From Xiphophorus maculatus (lineage: Eukaryota > Chordata > Actinopteri > Cyprinodontiformes > Poeciliidae): DNA of 64,000 nucleotides. The translations under genes were made by a program, and so were the position numbers. The stretch lies in NCBI RefSeq assembly GCF_002775205.1, contig NC_036457.1, forward strand, positions 5,100,024 to 5,164,023. Direction: 5' to 3'. Below the pieces are notes generated by a model, which had not been told where the DNA came from, did no database searches, and was given only the letters and a program-made list of their open reading frames with translations. Positions 1 to 23,968 of this stretch are shown here, piece by piece (position 1 is the first letter of the stretch; each line of letters begins with the position of its first letter).

Positions 1-470
1 CATAACATGTTCTAGTTGCTTTTATTAAATGTTTTTTTTTAACCGTTTAAAAACTTTTAAAACAAGTTGTAAGAAACAGAAAAATTTAAAAAAATAAGCG
101 GAAAAATATAATGACAACTTGTAAAAGAATATTTTCTATGAAGAACATCTTGAAAATGACGGAAAGTACATGGAGTTTATTAAACAGTTTAATAAAAAGC
201 CAAACAAACCAAGAAACAACAATTACCTGTAATATTTTAAAATGAGTACTGTATGAAAAATATGAAGTAGCAAGAAGATTCAATGTAATATTCTTTTTAA
301 ATAAATGATTTAAACACGCAGAAATAGAACTGCTAGATTATATTGAAATGATTGAGAGGCTTCATGTTTGTCATAACGGTGGAAGAGATTTATGACACTG
401 TTGGACACCAGCCATGCAAGGGCTATTAATCCCACAATGCACCTCATTAAGCCCCCAGTCCTGCAGGAAG

Positions 471-545
471 AGGCGGAGTTTCAAACGGAAACTCAATGAC
501 GTCACGGAGGTTTATATAAAGGGACTCTGAGCTTCACCAAGTTTA
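471..545 (+). promoter_or_regulatory. Candidate TATA promoter with CRE and ISRE-like site
   Basis: A perfect palindromic CRE, TGACGTCA, lies at 497-504 and a TATATAAA box at 513-520, so initiation would be expected near 545 on the plus strand. Just upstream, 482-493 (CAAACGGAAACT) matches 11 of 12 positions of the interferon-stimulated response element consensus GAAANNGAAACT. The compact order and spacing are what is expected of an inducible vertebrate promoter. No coding exon could be recognised directly downstream, so the transcript is unknown; a non-coding first exon of CEBPZOS or another gene is possible. Confidence 0.45.
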
Positions 546-3434
<2,889 letters not shown>

Positions 3435-3435
3435 G

Positions 3436-6400
3436 CTACTTCCTGTTCCTCCTGAAGGTCCCGCGGCCCCTCGTATTCCTCCTGATGAAGGAGCTCTTCC
3501 TGCGGCGCAGCGTCTGGGAGTCCCGGCCGTGGATCCAGTCGTCCCGCTGCGATTCCCACTTCAGCTGCTTCAGGCCTAAAAAGAGGAAGTGGAGGAGGAA
3601 GAGCGGAGGTCAGAACCAAGCAGGTTCAACTCTTAAAGGGACAGTTTGGCTTTAAAAGCAGGAGAATCTGAACCAGCCAATCAGGAGCCGTCCTGGAACC
3701 AGAGGGGCGGAGCCTACCACTTCTATCCATCCCATAATATCAGAATGGATCAAGTGGTTCCCTCCAGAACCGGATCGAAACCATCCCAACAGTAAGAAAA
3801 GCAAACTGTCCCTTTAAGGAGCAGAACCGGTTCTGTTGGACTAACTGGACTCTGAATGTTCTGACCTGCTGGAATCCAAACTAAAATAAAACGATTACGT
3901 CTCCTGATTCATGCACAAACGCTTCTAAATGTTTTCCGGCCCGTTCTGGTCTGGTTCCGGTCCGTTCTGGTCCTACCTGCTCTGTCGCTGTTAGCCATGG
4001 CGTTCATGCTGATGTTGTCCAACTTGCAGTCGGTGTTTTCGTCCAGCAGCGATCCAAACTGCAGGAAAACAGGAGAATGAGAATTGCCTGCAGCGCCCCC
4101 CGCTAGCTGAAACCGGACCATCCGACCCGAGCCCAAAACAAAGCCGACCCGGTTCTGCAGGGAAATAACTCACTTCCTCCGCTGAAGCACACACGCCTCC
4201 GTCTTTCCTTCGTTTCTTCTTCTTGTCCTTCTGCGGTTCTGGAAGAACCAGGAAGTGAAACAGGAAGTGATTCCAGATGCTGCAGAACTTCCTGCAGAGT
4301 CAAAAAAGACACAAACCTAAAGGTCCGGAGAAATTTGGCTCCTTGAAGGACTTCCTCTTCCTGGTTTGAGGAATGGCAGGAAGCTCCGCCTCTTCGCCTG
4401 AACCTGCAGGAAGGAAAACACACTTCCTGTTGGGATCCCAGCGGATCATCAGGGAGGAAGAGGAGGAGCCGAACCGACCTTCAGGAACGTCTTCATCCTC
4501 GCCGTCCTTCAGCTCTGGAACTGCAGGAGGGACAAACCGGGATAAACCAGGAGGAAGCCAAGCGGACCGTCCTGAAGAACGCTCCCTACCTTCATCATCA
4601 TCATCAGGGTCCATGAAGGTCCCGCCTTCGTCCTCTCCAAAGTCCTCCTCATCCATGCTGCCCAGGGACACCTCCTCATCGTCCAGGTCATCCTCCATGT
4701 CTGAGTCCTCCGAGTCCCTGCCTTTCTTACTGCGGACGTTCCTGGGAAACATGGGAACATCAGAACCGGAACCAACTGGGACCATCAGTTGATTGAGCTC
4801 ATTGATCCTAAATTCACAGACGGTGTTACATGATCCATCCACCAGGGGGCAACTCTGCAGGTTAGAGCCAATAAAACATGTTTATCATTAAAGTAATTAA
4901 TGTTTCCTGTGATGCTCTCTTCTGATTTGTCGGCTTCACACCTGTCACCTGTAATGAGGCCAGTTAGCCCCGCCCCCGGTTCGTTCTAAATAAAATGATT
5001 AAACTGTCAAGGCTGGAAACTTCCAGACATTTTTCTAAATTTTCAGCTTTAATTTCTTTTCATGGATTCTGGAAAACTCACCCTGCAAAGTCCAGGTCCG
5101 GAAAGATGGTGAAGTCGGCCTCCAAGGAATCTGTTGGGATGATGGGAATGTTTCAACTAGGGCTGAAACGATTCCTCCAGTGATTCGAGTTCGATTATTA
5201 AAATTCCTCCAGGAAAATTTATCTGCTTCGTTAAATTATGTTTTATTATTTAGCGCGCCGTGTTCCGGCCGGGTTATTATTCGCGTTGCGCAGCGCTCAC
5301 TTCCGCCTGACTCCTTAACGAAAGCTAAGTGTTAGCAGCGTACGGTCCAGTTTTCTAGTTCAGCCTGGGAGGATTTTGATTGATGATTTTGTCTTTGTCG
5401 TTTTTCGGGGACCAATAAGCATCTTTAGCGCCATGCCTGGAGTACGGCAGCTTTTCTCCTCCCGGAGCCGCTGCCTGCTGGCGGTTCAGAGCGCTGCAGG
5501 TGTATTTATACAGGTGAGCGGATGGACTGAACGCTGTGGGCGGCCGAGCATTAGATGATTAACATAAGTGTAGCTTTACGAACGAACCGAAACATTTATT
5601 TTATATCATCCCGGTCTCAACAAATGGGTGGCGGAGAACGTTGTGGTGGCGCGTAGTTGGTAGATGTTTGAATGTGACGAATGAAGGAGTCAAATCCCGT
5701 CGCTAACATGAACATAAAGCTATAAATGTCTGGGAAAGGTCAGAGTTCATCTATTAAACTGACTGGAGATGAACACAGAAACCGAAAGATGTTTTTATAA
5801 GCGTATTTGTGAGCCTGCTTCTTTATTATGGACCTGAACATAATTTCAGATTATTGTATAACTTTTCTTCAGGTTAACTTGGAAAGTGATCCATTATTGT
5901 TACGAGTTAATTTTCTAAACTACAGAAAAGTTATTTTTATCGAAGCGAAAATGTGAAAAATTGGTCTGATGTTGATATGATGGTAAAATTGCTGTTAGAT
6001 TTACCAACGTTTTATTTTATTACTCGATGACTCGATTAATTGATAATCGATATATTACTCGATTACTAAAATATTCGTTTACCACAGCCCTAGTTTCAAA
6101 CATTCTTGTTAACGACTCGTTAGGAACGACTCGTTAGTACCGAGTGCCTTCTCGAACTCGTCGTCATCCACGCTCTCCACGCTCTCCTCGTCTCCGTCGG
6201 GTCGCGGCTGCCGGCTCTGCTTCTCCTGCTGCCGTTTCTTGAAGAAGCTGCAGAAATAGAACCGGACTCTGGGTCATCCGGGTCGGAACCGGACTCTGGG
6301 TCGGACCTGGGCGGAACGGCGAGACTCACCGGTGGAAGAAGACCTGGTCCACGGGGATCTGGCTCTCGTCTCTGGACAGGAACTCGGCGCCGTTCACTGG

Positions 6401-9400
6401 AAGAACCCAGAGTGAGAATTGGACCTGGAAACGTTCGGAACCAGAAGCACCGGCAGGGAAAACTCACCTGGCAGCGAGCCGACCAGGAACCGCTGCTTGG
6501 GCCTCAGTGCTGCAGAATCCGTGTTTTCTGACAAACAGACAGGAAATTGGATCAGAACCGGCCCGGGTCGGGAAGGAGCCGGAGAGCGGATCCGGGATTC
6601 TCACGTTTTCCTCTGAGCTGCTTTGGATTCCTGAAGACGAAGCGGTCCAGGAACCGGATCAGCGTGAAGTCCTGGAGCGGGTCGCCCGAGTACTGGACCG
6701 GTTCTCCCTGCGGACAGGAAACACATGAAACCCAGGCCGGGTTCTGGAGGACCGGGCCGGGTTCTGGCGTTACCTGCAGGACGGTTTTGGCGAACAGGGA
6801 CACCGATGGGTGGAAGTGCAGAGACAGCTGCAGAGGGGGAACAAAACCGGGTCAGAACAGAACACAATCCAGAACCGGGTCGTTTGGGTCGGTTCCTCAC
6901 CCGGTGCAGCTCCCACAGCGGCGAGCGGTCGGCGCCGCAGAACAGCGGGTTCCTGTGGACCGGGTCGTAGTTCTGGGAGCTCCGCCCTCCTGTCAGAACA
7001 TTCAGATGTCAGAACCGGGTCGGACCAGAACCGCCTCGACCACACCTGTTCTGATCCAAATCAGAACCCAGAAGGGACCAAGCACCTTCCAGGTTCTGGT
7101 GGTGGACCCATGACGCCGTGGGCCGGGTCGCTGGTTCTGCCACAGCCGGAGACTCCTCCTCTTCCTCCTCTTCATCGAGGCGCCTCTCCTCACAGACATC
7201 TTTAAACTCCTCCTCTTCCTCCGCCCCGTCCTGTCAGAACCCATCAGAACCAGAACCAATCAGAACATCAACAGGAGTTAATATGAGGTGAAACCCGATC
7301 CCAGCGGTACCGCCCGAAGGCCCGGTTCCGGCCCGGTTCCCTCACCTCCCCCTGCTGCAGCAGCATCCGCAAGCCCGGCTGGGCCTTCATCACCTCGGAG
7401 ATGAGGAAGAGCGCCCCGGCGGCGAAGCAGGCGCCCTGCTGCGCAGCGACCTGCAGCAGCCGCTTGGCGAAGGCCTTGACGCGCCGCGGCGCCACGTCCG
7501 CCTTCAGCGCCTTGAACAGCAGGTTGAGGAACAGGCTCTGCCGCGGCGACGCCGCCAGCCCCGGGTCCAGCAGCTTCCTGTCGGAATATAAATGAATGTT
7601 TATAGCTACAGTCTGACCGGGCATGAGTTTAGCTTTTAATAGCTACACAGCAGAAACCGAAATTTCCAGTCAGGTCAGAGTAGTAGAATGTCGATACGGC
7701 AAGACGAGGAAGTCCATGAAAGCCATCATCATGGTACCGGGTCACTCATCAAGTTACTCAGATTACTCGGTAGTGACGCATTACCAAGTAACTTACAATG
7801 TAGCTGAGTAATGCGTTAGATTACCTGATGGTGGAAAAATGTTCTCAGTTACCAACGTTTTTATTACTGGTGAAAAGTATTTGGATTAGAGTAACGCATT
7901 ACTCTGTAAGTTACTTGGTAATGCGTTAGATTACTGATCAATTAGATTATGATGTTACTAAATAAGTTACTAAGACAAGCTGTTAAAAATGTTCAGCCAG
8001 TAAAGTTAGTGACAGGATTCACTGCAGAATGAAACTAATAAAGTTATTAGTAACTTACTTTATTAATTACTTTTGAATCGGTGAATCAGTAACGAAATTG
8101 CAATTTAATCAGCCTTTTCCAAAGTAAGTGGGAACCAGTGCCCACTGGGTTTTCTCCAGTTGGTGGGTCTCTTACCTGTACAGGGCCACGTAGAAGCGGT
8201 CGGACACGCTCTGCTGCGCGTCCAGGACCTGGAACAGCAGCATCAGCGCCTGCACCGCCGTGTTGAACTTGGCCATGTGGACGACCCGGAACAGCGTGTC
8301 CAGCTGCTCGCGCACCTTCTCGTCTCCGGCGTCGGCGTAGGGATACGCCCGGTTGACGCCGGTCAGCAAAGCGCTCAGCATCTTGGACTCCACGTCCTTC
8401 TTCTTGACGCAGGCGCCGAAGAAGGAGAAGTAGACGGCGATGAGCTTGGCGGCCAGCGGCGCCTCGTCATGGCTCAGCATCACCTGGCTCAGGAAGCACA
8501 CGGCGTAGTACTGCGCCTTGGCGCCGACGTTGGGCCGGAACATGAGGCGCTCCACCTCGCAGCACACCACCGCCTTCATGTTGGGGTGGTTGTGTAGCAG
8601 CGTCTCTAGCAGGTGCGCCGCCTTGGTCGCCATCTTGTAGTCGGGGTCGCCCAGCTTGTTGACCACCTGGACCAGCAGCGCCCTCTCCTGCTCGGGCCGG
8701 CTGCTCAGCAGCTCGTGGGCGGTGGTCAGCGCCTTGACCTTGGTGGCCCCCACCGTGTCGTGGCCCACCTCGTCCAGCGCCGCCACAAACTGGGCTACCT
8801 GCTGCTTCAGCTGGTGCTCGAAGTACCAAAGGATGAGGCGGCGGTCGCGGGCGTCGCGGTTGCCGCTCGCCCGCTCCTCCAGCTGGTCGAAGGGGCGCTG
8901 GGCGAAGGGGCGGAGCTTCCGGTGCTCGGGCAGCAGGTCGGAGAGCAGCAGCTCCCGTATCGTGTCCAGGGCCATCAGGCCCATCCGTCGGCTGCCCTTC
9001 CTCTTCACCATGGAAACCAGTGTCTCCACGTGCTCCAGCATGTGCACCGGCGCGTCCTGCACCAGCACCGTCATGGCGGCCATGCGGTCGGCCAGCGCGC
9101 CAGTGGAGACCACTGTCTTCATCCAGGCAGAGTTGGCTCCTCTCTGCATGTTCTTCTTGGTGCGGTACAGCTCCAACTCGGACTCAAACAGTCGCTGCGC
9201 CAGCTCCTTGTAGCGGGAAACCACCGCCGCGTCCTGTGGCGTATCCGAGCCTTCCGAGGCGTACTCAAGCTCAAACCACTTCCCGCCCGGCTTGATGAGC
9301 AGAACCTGTCGCGGCTGGAACTCAAACTGGGCCGGCTTCTGCTTCGGCTTTTTCCCAGGTGGAACCGGAACATCTTCCTTCTTCTTCTGTTTTTTACTCT

Positions 9401-10784
9401 GAGAGCTGGACACTTGATCCACGGCCGACGCTTCTGCAGCCTTTTTTCCCTTCCTGTGGTCTGCAGCGGCGCCGCTCTCCGGCTGGTCCGGGACGCTTTG
9501 GCACCCGGTGTGGGCCCGGATCCCCAGTTTGGAGATGAATCCCTCCAGCTCTCCCTCCTCCAGGTCGTCAATGGCTTCCTTCATCCCTCCATCAACGAGC
9601 TCGGTGGAGTCATTAATGGCCGCCAGCAGGATGTAGTCCGCCTGCAGACGGAGAGCAGGGCTCAGAGATCCCACACGGTTTCACTTTTAACGTTTTACAA
9701 AGTTTACATTTCAATTAAACTGCACCTCCAGTCCAAAACAACATTTTTACGTCATAAACCAACACCATGCAGATGAAGCTCGGGCTGTTAGCACCACCTG
9801 CTGGCAGAGTGAGGTACTACACCCAGAGGATCCTGATCTTCAGGGATCATGGTGAGTTAAAAAAGGAAATGTGCTGAAAGAACTTCCTCAGAGCAGAAAT
9901 TAAACCAAAAACTGTACAGAAATAAGTAATTAAATAAAAACATTTTGCATTAAAGATTAAAAACTGTTCTACCCTTCACCTCTGCTCAGGTTTTAGCTTC
10001 ACATTCTGTGAATAAATCTCTTAATGACATTTTGCTGTTCGATTATCTTTTAATCCAATTTAATCCCTAAACTGTATCGTTGTTCAGTCCAGCAGAAAGG
10101 ACCCAGCTTTTCACATGGTGGTGATAGAAGGGTCTGTTATTGCATTCAAGTCAAGAAAATCCTTTTCTTATTTAAAAATGTAATTAAGCTGCTTTTATAC
10201 AATATTAGAAATACAACATAATTAAGTGGGTAAATGGCAAATCTGCAGAATGTTCAGATATTTTTATCTGAATAATAGATTTTTCTCCTCTGTTTTTCAA
10301 TGACTGAATAAAATCCTAAAGTGATTAAACGCAGCTACTGTTTGCAGTCTGGCGACAGAAATCACTTCTGTGACGTCATCTCATCCTAAAGAGCGAACCT
10401 GACCAATCCCCACTGGTTCTGTTCAGTTTCATCGGGTCAGAACTCCAACAGTGTTCTGTTAGTGAGCCCGACCTGCTGAAGCTTCTCTACCGAACCGAAC
10501 CAAACCATGGGTCCGTTAGCTGGGCCTCGCTGATATTTAGGACCCGTTTCAACATGTGTCGAACCGGACCAGGAGCTCCACTGGTGGGAAACATCTGGAC
10601 CTCCACTCGCACCCAGGGTTCTGTTGTAACGGATGTCCCGTCATCCCCAACCGAACCGCTGACTGACCTGGGTCCCTCCGAGCCGCAGCACCTCCTCCAG
10701 GTTGAGCTCCTCTCCTCCTGGAGTCTCCTCCTCCTCGCTGTTCTCCTCCTGCTGGGACTCATCGGAGCTCCTGCTGTCCGCCAT
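3436..10784 (-). CDS. cebpz: CEBPZ, NOC1/MAK21-family ribosome biogenesis factor
   Basis: Seventeen coding exons on the minus strand: 10784-10668, 9641-8176, 7577-7346, 7230-7086, 6989-6901, 6827-6774, 6707-6605, 6527-6468, 6396-6330, 6247-6141, 5130-5082, 4741-4590, 4520-4479, 4403-4317, 4238-4174, 4058-3977, 3575-3436. They join in frame to about 1018 residues; human has 1054. The N-terminus is acidic (NLEEVLRLGG), then comes the FEFQPR..LLIKPGGKW block and the helical-repeat NOC1 core with RDRRLILWYFEHQLK, VQVVNKLGDP and KKKDVESKMLSALLTGVNRAY. Exons 4 to 10 carry the CBF/MAK21 region (SWVHHQNLE, DPVHRNPLFCGAD, YSGDPLQDFTLIRFLDRF). The tail is acidic (exon 12), then basic. The family acts in nucleolar large-subunit precursor assembly; human CEBPZ was also named as a CCAAT-binding factor. 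Intron 10 is almost entirely a hAT element. An AATAAA (minus strand, 3258-3263) may end the transcript inside CEBPZOS intron 2. Confidence 0.97.
5158..6092. mobile_element. hAT-type non-autonomous DNA transposon in CEBPZ intron 10
   Basis: The element begins TAGGGCTG and ends CAGCCCTA, and is flanked by near-identical 8-base target duplications (GTTTCAAC at 5150-5157, GTTTCAAA at 6093-6100). It has no transposase ORF. The interior repeats gattcgag/cgattatt-like words near both ends. A truncated relative lies at 21075-21320. Both ends are close to the splice sites of the host intron: 28 bases from exon 11 and 49 bases from exon 10. Confidence 0.8.
7730..8060. repeat. Inverted-repeat element in CEBPZ intron 2
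   Basis: The words GTAATGCGTTAGATTAC and AGTAACGCATTACTC recur in direct and inverted order around 7760-7960, next to further AGTTACT words. This is the look of a degraded short DNA transposon of the kind common in fish introns. Ends and target duplication could not be fixed. Confidence 0.4.
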
Positions 10785-11491
10785 GCTGTCTCTGCGGCGT
10801 GGAGAGCAGCGCCGGATGGAGACAGAGAGAGGCAGCGAGAGAGCGCCAGCGCCCCCATAGGTCGGAGGGGGAACTGCACCACAGACTGCACACTGCAGAC
10901 GGAAATTTCTTTCGTAAATGTTATTCTAAGTAAGAAATGACAAAATTGTCTGTAGAAACCGTGGCCATCCTTAAACCAAACATTTCATTTCGACTATTAA
11001 TACTTTTATCATCACTTTAGCTTTTTAAAAAAGTATTTAGTCTTAAAAACGGCACAAATGATACAGGAAGACATATTTCTATGACATTCAGAAAAATATA
11101 GGAGATAAAAGGAAAACGGGAAGAAAACGGAAAACTGGAATAAATATTTATACATATCAGATTAGGGCTTACCTAAAGTAATTGGTAAAGTGCGACAAAA
11201 CTATATGATGATTGCAATCTGCCCAAAACGCCACAGTGTGTATTTATCGAATGGACTGCAAATGAATCAGAAAGGAGACAGCTGAAATAACCAATTTAGA
11301 TTATGAGAAAATATTTTTGGAAGCGATGTAAGTAAAATAATAGGTCAAATTGTGTTACTTTTGAAAAATATACATCTAATAAGGAGAATTTATATTACTA
11401 CTATTAATTTACTTATTCATCATTAGTAATTTATCTGAGTTATTTTACTCCTTTCCTTCCGTTAATTTCTTGTCCCCTCTCCAGGCCACCT

Positions 11492-11546
11492 GGGGGCGGT
11501 AATGCTTTCTATAGTTCTTTGCCAACCGTCATTAAAACAAAGAAGT
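11492..11546 (+). repeat. GGCGGTA dispersed hairpin element, copy A
   Basis: Shares the order CCAG, GGCGGTAATGC, TTTGCCAACCG, AAAACAAAGAAG with copies at about 55425-55497 and 63592-63662, all in plus orientation. The GGCGGT and ACCGCC-like arms can pair. Confidence 0.5.
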
Positions 11547-12184
11547 AATGTCGCGCTTTAATCCGCCTGCCGGAGGATCGGGCCGCAGGATGTTTGGTCT
11601 AATGTCATGGTTTGAGATTGATGCGATTCTTTTCAGGTAAATTATAATTCGGAAACACTATTCTAAGTTATTTATTGTTTTTCTGACAAAGTTGTTGAAA
11701 TCATTTTTGTATTAAGCAGCGCGGCAGACAAGAAACCGCCTGACTTCGAAGTCAGCGACGTTTTGTTTGGCTGCTGGACTCCCTAAAACATCTGAGAAAC
11801 AAAAATGGCGTCAGGAATCAGCAGCAGATCGAGGGTGGACATTGAGAGGAATCTCTGCAATCAAGTGAGGATCTGCTGGACTCATTAAGGTAGGCAAAGC
11901 AACTCCGGTTATCATCCATCAGGAGCGGTGGATGCTAACGCTGTTGACGGACATCGTATCTTTTTCCATCAATAGAGTAAAGCGCGCTATTCTGATCTAG
12001 ATAAGATTCTTACATTTTCTATGGAAAAATAAGGCACATAAAGTACTATGTTCTCTCACATTCTTTAGCTGAACGAGGTTTAAATGTTTTGACATTTATT
12101 GTCTTTAATCAAATATTTAAAATTAAGAGATTTTTAAAATTCCATGTGGAATATTATAACGATCATCTGTTAAAATAGGTGATC

Positions 12185-12570
12185 TCATCACCACAGGCCC
12201 CTACAGTTGATATGTGGATATTGCATATTTCTGCTATTGTCTCAGTCGAAAAATTGACCCATGATCTTCATCAAAAGTCGGACAAATTCTGGAGGATCTG
12301 GAACCCACTGCAATCGTTCTTACAGAGAATGTAATTTTTTACTTATTTTTTCTTTTTTTTCCTCATTTTTACACTCAGTATGTCATTCATTTGGTTGTCC
12401 GACCGTTTCGACTACTTTGAACCATGCCTGGGAATGTCTGTCTGTATTTAGTGTATGTAGTTGGTATGTTTGTTTTTATGTGGACACTGTAATGCTCCTT
12501 GTTGATTTGGGGTGGGTTATTTTTGTTGATGTTTAAATAAAGTTATGAAAATCCCCCAAAAAAAAAAAAA
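12185..12570 (+). mobile_element. 5'-truncated L1-clade LINE with poly(A) tail
   Basis: A perfect 8-base target duplication, AGGTGATC (12177-12184 and 12571-12578), flanks a segment ending in a pure A run that starts at 12558. The left part keeps an open frame of 45 codons ending at TAA 12332-12334 and containing SDKFWRIWNPLQSFL, a pattern seen at the C-terminus of L1/Tx1-type ORF2 proteins. A 3' UTR with AATAAA (12536-12541) follows. Intact duplication and tail suggest a fairly young insertion. The sub-family name is inference. Confidence 0.75.
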
Positions 12571-13427
12571 AGGTGATCAACTGAAACCCCAATTTTTTTG
12601 TTGCATTGTCGTTTCTCAGTTGGAAAACTTCTATTCAAATTAGCGAAGTTTCATCAGCAGGTTCTGTTGTGTTGGAGTCTATATATATTAATACAGCTAT
12701 TCTCCTCATCAGATGGAACTATGCTTACATGATACATATTTATCATATCTACATAACTGAGATGATTAAAAACATTGATTTGATAAACCTATTACTCAAC
12801 AGTAATGGTCGAGTAATTTTTATCTCTTACTTGACAGTAATTTCTTTATGACTTATTCAAATTCTCAAAAAGAATTTAAATTGGTCATTAAGTCTGTTCC
12901 TCATATTTTACGTTCTTTAGCACAAACCATACATCTAGAATCTCTCTCAGTTGAAGGAACTAATACAATAAGAAATTTACAACAGGTTTATCAGAGCTTA
13001 TCAACTGCCTCCCTTTGGACCCCCTGATGTGGAGTCCTGGTCGGGTTGATCTGGAGCCGGCGTTCCTCCTGGCTCCTGATCCTCTGCTGATGGAGCCTGA
13101 TTTCATTTTTTACCACCAGATTTAACTGTTTAGTAGTTTAACATCCTGCTAATGTTAAAATACATTAGCAGGCTGTACATCAGCGATAATAAACCGCTGG
13201 ATGAAGACTCAGAGCTACAATAGGACCCCACCCTGCAGGAAACATGCAGTTCCTGCAGCTGCCCAGCAGGGGGCAGCGGTTCCTCAACAAGTTCTATCAG
13301 ACGGTTACAAAAGCAGGATTCTCCTCCAGAACAGGTTTAACAATCACAACGCCACCTGGTTCATGAGCTGACCCTGTCAGTAATGAAACATGAAAGTAAA
13401 ACCAGGACAAAGAGCAGAGCAGGAATA

Positions 13428-13448
13428 TTTATTAAATTCCACTTTATT
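13428..13448 (-). terminator. Poly(A) signals of CNKSR3
   Basis: Two minus-strand AATAAA hexamers (complement TTTATT at 13428-13433 and 13443-13448) lie about 0.83 kb downstream of the CNKSR3 stop codon, a suitable position for the 3' end of its mRNA. Confidence 0.55.
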
Positions 13449-14213
13449 GAGCTGATGGACCAATCAGACAGCATGAAGCAGAAACGGTTAAATGCAATCA
13501 TGTGACCTCAGCAGATCAACAGCTTCCCAAAACATCGGAGCAAAAGCTCTCCGTTCACTAGCTGGTTTAGCTGGTTGAGACCCCTGAGAGCCCAGCAGGA
13601 TCCAGATTTATAAAAATAAACTTTAGAAAGTTTCACTTCCTGTGAGTTAAACATCTGTTCTTCCCAAATGAACAAAAACACACTTCCCTGAGGAACACCC
13701 TGAGGGTTCTGCAGGGCTCCTGACTTGGACCTCCAGGAATCTCAAGTCAGTCAGTAGAACCCTGGTTCTGGTTGGGCCTGAAGCGTAACCTGCAGCAGAT
13801 CCAGGAGGAACAGAAACAAGGTCAAAGTTCAGGACATTGCCAATGATCTTCTTCATGTCTCTGCTCCTCTTCAGCAGAACAATGGAGGATGTTCAGGTTC
13901 CTCTGGTTGGGTCATGGACGAAGCAGGTTCTGGTCCATGACCTGATACTGGACCAGGCCTTAACAGCTGAATGTCAGCGTTGGTTCTCCCAGGAGCATCA
14001 GAGTTCAGGAACATTCTGAAGGACCGGAGCGCCTCACATTTTTAGCATGATGACCGGATCCAACCTTCTGCTCCTCAGTCGGTTCCTGAAGGTTCGGCCT
14101 CTGCGTTTCCGTAGGAACCTGGACCAGAGGAACACGACGTCTTCTTGACCCCGTTGGAGAAGAGCTCAATGTTCAGACGAGTCTCTGTGTTGGTGTCGCT
14201 GAAAGAAGCGGGT

Positions 14214-14257
14214 CCTCCCAGCAGGAACCTCCCAGCGGCGGCGTTCCTGCTGGGAGG
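14214..14257 (-). other. Perfect 15-bp hairpin just after the CNKSR3 stop codon
   Basis: The arms at 14214-14228 (cctcccagcaggaac) and 14243-14257 are exact reverse complements with a 14-base loop. In the mRNA the hairpin begins 16 bases after the UGA. The stem is GC-rich and should be stable. Whether it has a role in termination or mRNA decay is unknown. Confidence 0.6.
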
Positions 14258-14273
14258 TTCCTGACGTTCCTCC

Positions 14274-23156
<8,883 letters not shown>

Positions 23157-23560
23157 GTCAGAACCGGGCTGGACCCAGACTGGCTCAGGCTCCCCGATCC
23201 GCTACTCGGACATCTTCTGATCGGAACCAACCGGAAGCTTCCACTCAGACTCCAAATCCAGAGAAAAGTTCTGCAGAACTCTGTCGGAACCGCTCTCTCT
23301 GAGTTTAAACCTCCTGGATCACTCTGGGGTTCGGATGGAAGTTCGGGTGAAGTCGGTTCGAACCGCTCCTGCTGCACTCTGACCGCCTGAGGTTCCGTAG
23401 AAGTTCGGACAGAGTTCGGGTCGAACCGAACCCGCCGCTCCGCTGCTTTCTGACCAACTGCTCCTCTAGGTAAACTGCGCGCTGATTGGCTGTCATCGCG
23501 CAGGGCTTGGACACGCCCCTTTGGACTTTCCTCCAATCACGTGAGGCGAATCCCCTCGCC
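23157..23560 (-). promoter_or_regulatory. Probable CNKSR3 promoter region
   Basis: A CpG-rich stretch directly upstream of the CNKSR3 first coding exon. It has a CCAAT motif overlapping an E-box (CCAATCACGTGAGG near 23534). Assigned by position; no start site can be seen. Confidence 0.35.
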
Positions 23561-23968
23561 CCCTGACCGAGGCGGTAAACAAAGTAGCTCAGTTCGACCC
23601 GGTCGGAGCGGTTCGTTTTCCCAGATGGTTGAATTCATGTGTTTATTATTACCTGGTAAAAATGTGTTTGTCTTATTTCTTGTGATTTTGGTTTAAAACC
23701 TGCCATTTTTCCCTCTTCACAAACCTGATCTGAACTTCCAGAGAGTTTGAGTTCAAACCGGGTTTTCATCCGAACTTTAATTTTCCTGCTTCATGTTGCT
23801 GATAAACTCACCTGGATTCAGATTCGTCCCAGTCTGATCCCGGTTCCGGTTCTGGCAGTCTTCTTGATAAACTCCTGTTTTTATTTCAGGTGAATAAACT
23901 GGAGCAGATTTGAACGGAAATTCTGCCCCCTGCTGGCAGCAGCACCTGAGATACACCTGGATCCCAGA

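Larger units (their letters stand above)
10785..13427. other. Spacer between the CEBPZ 5' end and the CNKSR3 3' end
   Basis: The first 100 bases upstream of the CEBPZ ATG are pyrimidine-rich on the minus strand and are probably its 5' UTR and promoter. The rest holds a GGCGGTA-type dispersed element (about 11492-11546), a 28-codon orphan ORF starting at 11805, and a 5'-truncated LINE (12185-12570). A 62-codon stretch that opens with an ATG near 12849 and closes with TGA near 13026 has no family I recognise. Confidence 0.5.

Noticed and set aside
8160-9776. Long plus-strand ORFs of 145, 387 and 185 residues
   Set aside because: They are antisense shadows of CEBPZ exon 2, which has clear family homology on the minus strand.
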